From positions 1 to 23,054 of the forward strand of contig JBAZCN010000045.1 of assembly GCA_041655035.1 (NCBI GenBank): a DNA stretch of 23,054 nucleotides. The letters are read 5' to 3'. Below are positions 21,943 through 23,054 of the stretch, piece after piece; position 1 is the stretch's first letter, and every line of letters starts with the position of its first letter. A model generated the notes under the pieces. It was not told where the DNA came from and did no database searches. It worked only from the letters and a program-made list of their open reading frames with translations. The translations under genes and the position numbers were made by a program. Source of the stretch: NAT127 sp041655035 (GTDB lineage Bacteria; Pseudomonadota; Gammaproteobacteria; Pseudomonadales; Porticoccaceae).

Positions 21943-22767
21943 TCAGGCACAACTCACGGCGGCGCCGGCCAGCGCCGCCTGCAGGCCACCGCGCAGAGCT
22001 ACCACGTCGCCCATCACGATCAGCGCCGGAGACGGCAGCCGGTGGTCGGCCAGGGCCGCGCCGATACCCGCCAGGGTCGACACCATCACCTGCTGTTCTC
22101 CCCGGGTGCCGTTGGCGATCACCGCGATCGGCGTCGCCGCGGATTTGCCCCGGGCGACCAGCCCGGCGGCGATCTCGGCAACCACCGAGAGGCCCATGTA
22201 GAACACCACCGTCTGGTCCTGTTGCAGGGCCAGTTCCCAGTTGAAGCGCAGCTTGCCGTCGCGGCGATGGGCGGTGATGAATGTCAGCGCATGGGCGCAC
22301 TCGCGATGGGTCAGGGGAATCCCGGTGCTGGCGGCGCAGCCGGTGGCGGCGGTGATCCCGGGGATCACCCGCCAGGGAATACCGTTCTCTTCCAGCCGGT
22401 CGATCTCCTCGCCGCCGCGACCGAAAATGAACGGGTCGCCACCCTTGAGGCGCACCACCCGCTTGCCGCAACGGGCGAGCGCCACCAGTAGCTCGCAGAT
22501 CTGCTCCTGGGGCAGGCTGTGGCTGTCCTTGCGCTTGCCCACATAGATTCTGTCGCAGTGGCGCCCGGTGAAATCCAGCAGTGCCGGGTTGGCCAGGCGA
22601 TCGTAGACCACCACATCCGCCGCCTCCAGGGCGCGCATGCCCTTGATGGTCATCAGTTCGGGATCGCCCGGGCCGGCGCCCAGCAGACACACTTCACCGG
22701 GCTGGAGCGCGCCCTCCCCGCCCGCCGCGGTCCGGCACTTGCTGTCGAAGGGAATGATCGTGGTCAT
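21943..22767 (-). CDS. cobA: Uroporphyrinogen-III C-methyltransferase (CobA/SUMT)
   Basis: SAM-dependent enzyme of 274 residues that methylates uroporphyrinogen III at C2 and C7 to give precorrin-2, precursor of sirohaem and cobalamin. Motifs: VCLLGAGPGDPELMTIKGMRAL (~26-47), VVRLKGGDPFIFGRGGEE (~104-121), VIPGITAATGCAASTGIPLTHRECAHALTFITAHRR (~133-168) and VVFYMGL near 190. Only the methyltransferase domain is present, so the dehydrogenase and ferrochelatase steps done by CysG in E. coli must be encoded elsewhere. The position beside narK and nirB indicates a role in making sirohaem for NirB. A good sigma-54-like element lies 27 bp before its ATG. Confidence 0.95.
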   Translation of the reverse strand: MTTIIPFDSKCRTAAGGEGALQPGEVCLLGAGPGDPELMTIKGMRALEAADVVVYDRLANPALLDFTGRHCDRIYVGKRKDSHSLPQEQICELLVALARCGKRVVRLKGGDPFIFGRGGEEIDRLEENGIPWRVIPGITAATGCAASTGIPLTHRECAHALTFITAHRRDGKLRFNWELALQQDQTVVFYMGLSVVAEIAAGLVARGKSAATPIAVIANGTRGEQQVMVSTLAGIGAALADHRLPSPALIVMGDVVALRGGLQAALAGAAVSCA

Positions 22768-22803
22768 GGCCGGCTCCGTTGAGGCGTATGGTTACAAGCT
22801 CCC

Positions 22804-22821
22804 AAGCAGAATTTGTGCCAA
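22804..22821 (-). promoter_or_regulatory. Sigma-54-like promoter of cobA
   Basis: Minus strand TTGGCACAAATTCTGCTT: the GG at -24 and GC at -12 are both present with exactly 10 bases between them. TGGCAC matches six bases of the -24 box and TGCT four of the -12 box. Predicted start near 22794, 27 bases before the ATG. Confidence 0.55.
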
Positions 22822-22885
22822 AAACCGGGGAAAGAGGTATTCACAACAGGCCCAGGGGTACCTTTTTTATTTCTGTGATTCCGGC

Positions 22886-22935
22886 GCGGTGCGCTTCGTG
22901 CCTCAGCGCACGCTATGCAAGGGCACGTGGTGCGC
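22886..22935 (-). repeat. Dispersed palindromic extragenic element, copy 4
   Basis: On the minus strand it reads GGCGCACC, CACGTGCCCTTGCATAGC, then GTGCGCTGAGGCACGAAGCG and CACCGC. It shares ends and core with copies 1 and 2 but is in opposite orientation. It lies between the outer-membrane protein gene tail and cobA. Confidence 0.7.
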
Positions 22936-22963
22936 CGACGCGCTTTTGCGCGGCCGGCGCCAC
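22930..22963 (-). terminator. Strong hairpin after the outer-membrane protein gene
   Basis: GTGCGCCGACGCGC-TTTT-GCGCGGCCGGCGCCAC folds into a long GC stem with minor bulges, starting 12 bp after the stop codon at 22975. No T-run follows on the minus strand. It overlaps the outer end of repeat copy 4. Confidence 0.4.
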
Positions 22964-22974
22964 GTCGACAGCCC

Positions 22975-23054
22975 CTAGAAACTCACCTCGCCCCACAGCC
23001 AGAACTTGTCGGTGTCGACATTGGCGGCGGTGCCGATGGTCGCCACATCCCGGT
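22975..23054 (-). CDS. C-terminal end of a probable outer-membrane beta-barrel protein (partial)
   Basis: The last 25 codons of a minus-strand gene that continues beyond the right edge. The residues end VDTDKFWLWGEVSF. Alternating aromatic/hydrophobic residues closing with a C-terminal Phe are the typical last beta strand of an outer-membrane barrel recognised by the BAM machinery. In a nitrate-assimilation neighbourhood a porin is plausible, but 25 residues do not allow a family assignment. It is followed by a strong hairpin and by repeat copy 4. Confidence 0.55.
   Translation of the reverse strand, partial: RDVATIGTAANVDTDKFWLWGEVSF

Overview
The window is GC-rich, densely packed proteobacterial chromosome, most likely from a gammaproteobacterium. 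The support for this is the E. coli-like NirBD pair, a complete bacterial molybdenum-cofactor (Moco) set, ArfB, an IPTL-CTERM surface protein, and NtrC/sigma-54-style promoters. Genus cannot be fixed by eye; a marine Cellvibrionales-type organism is a guess. There are no tRNA or rRNA genes, CRISPR arrays or intact insertion sequences.

Layout. (1) 1-2847, plus strand: two paralogous AraC-family regulators, the first cut by the window edge, flank a luciferase-like (LLM) oxidoreductase. (2) 3032-5808, plus strand: a compact three-gene cassette encodes an exported IPTL-CTERM protein, an exported collagen-like protein with 36 uninterrupted Gly-X-Y triplets, and a cytosolic family-2 glycosyltransferase with a helical-repeat tail. 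(3) 5880-6296, minus strand: ribosome-rescue factor ArfB. (4) 6602-12160, minus strand: Moco operon transcribed moaC, moaD, moaE, mobA, moeB, moaB, moeA, moaA, with several start/stop overlaps. (5) 12488-14894, plus strand: an NTF2/SnoaL-like small protein and a haem catalase, separated by a gene-free stretch. (6) 15096-22767, minus strand: nitrate/nitrite assimilation genes transcribed cobA, narK, a phosphatase-kinase fusion, nirB, nirD. The tail of a probable outer-membrane beta-barrel gene lies at the right edge.

How the genes fit together. NarK imports nitrate or nitrite, NirBD reduces nitrite to ammonium with NADH, and CobA makes the precorrin-2 needed for the NirB sirohaem. The Moco operon could supply an assimilatory nitrate reductase, but no molybdoenzyme lies in the window. 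The PP2C-kinase fusion sits between transporter and reductase and may set the activity of one of them.

The most informative non-coding signal is in the nitrogen cluster. Sigma-54-like -24/-12 elements lie upstream of cobA, narK and nirB. The 352-bp gap before nirB also carries two NtrC-like sites 31 bp apart, an IHF-like site and a terminator-like leader hairpin. A palindromic extragenic element of about 50-80 bp recurs at 6.4, 14.9, 15.0 and 22.9 kb. The best candidate for an undescribed system is the IPTL-CTERM / collagen-like / glycosyltransferase cassette, which could make a glycosylated surface filament.
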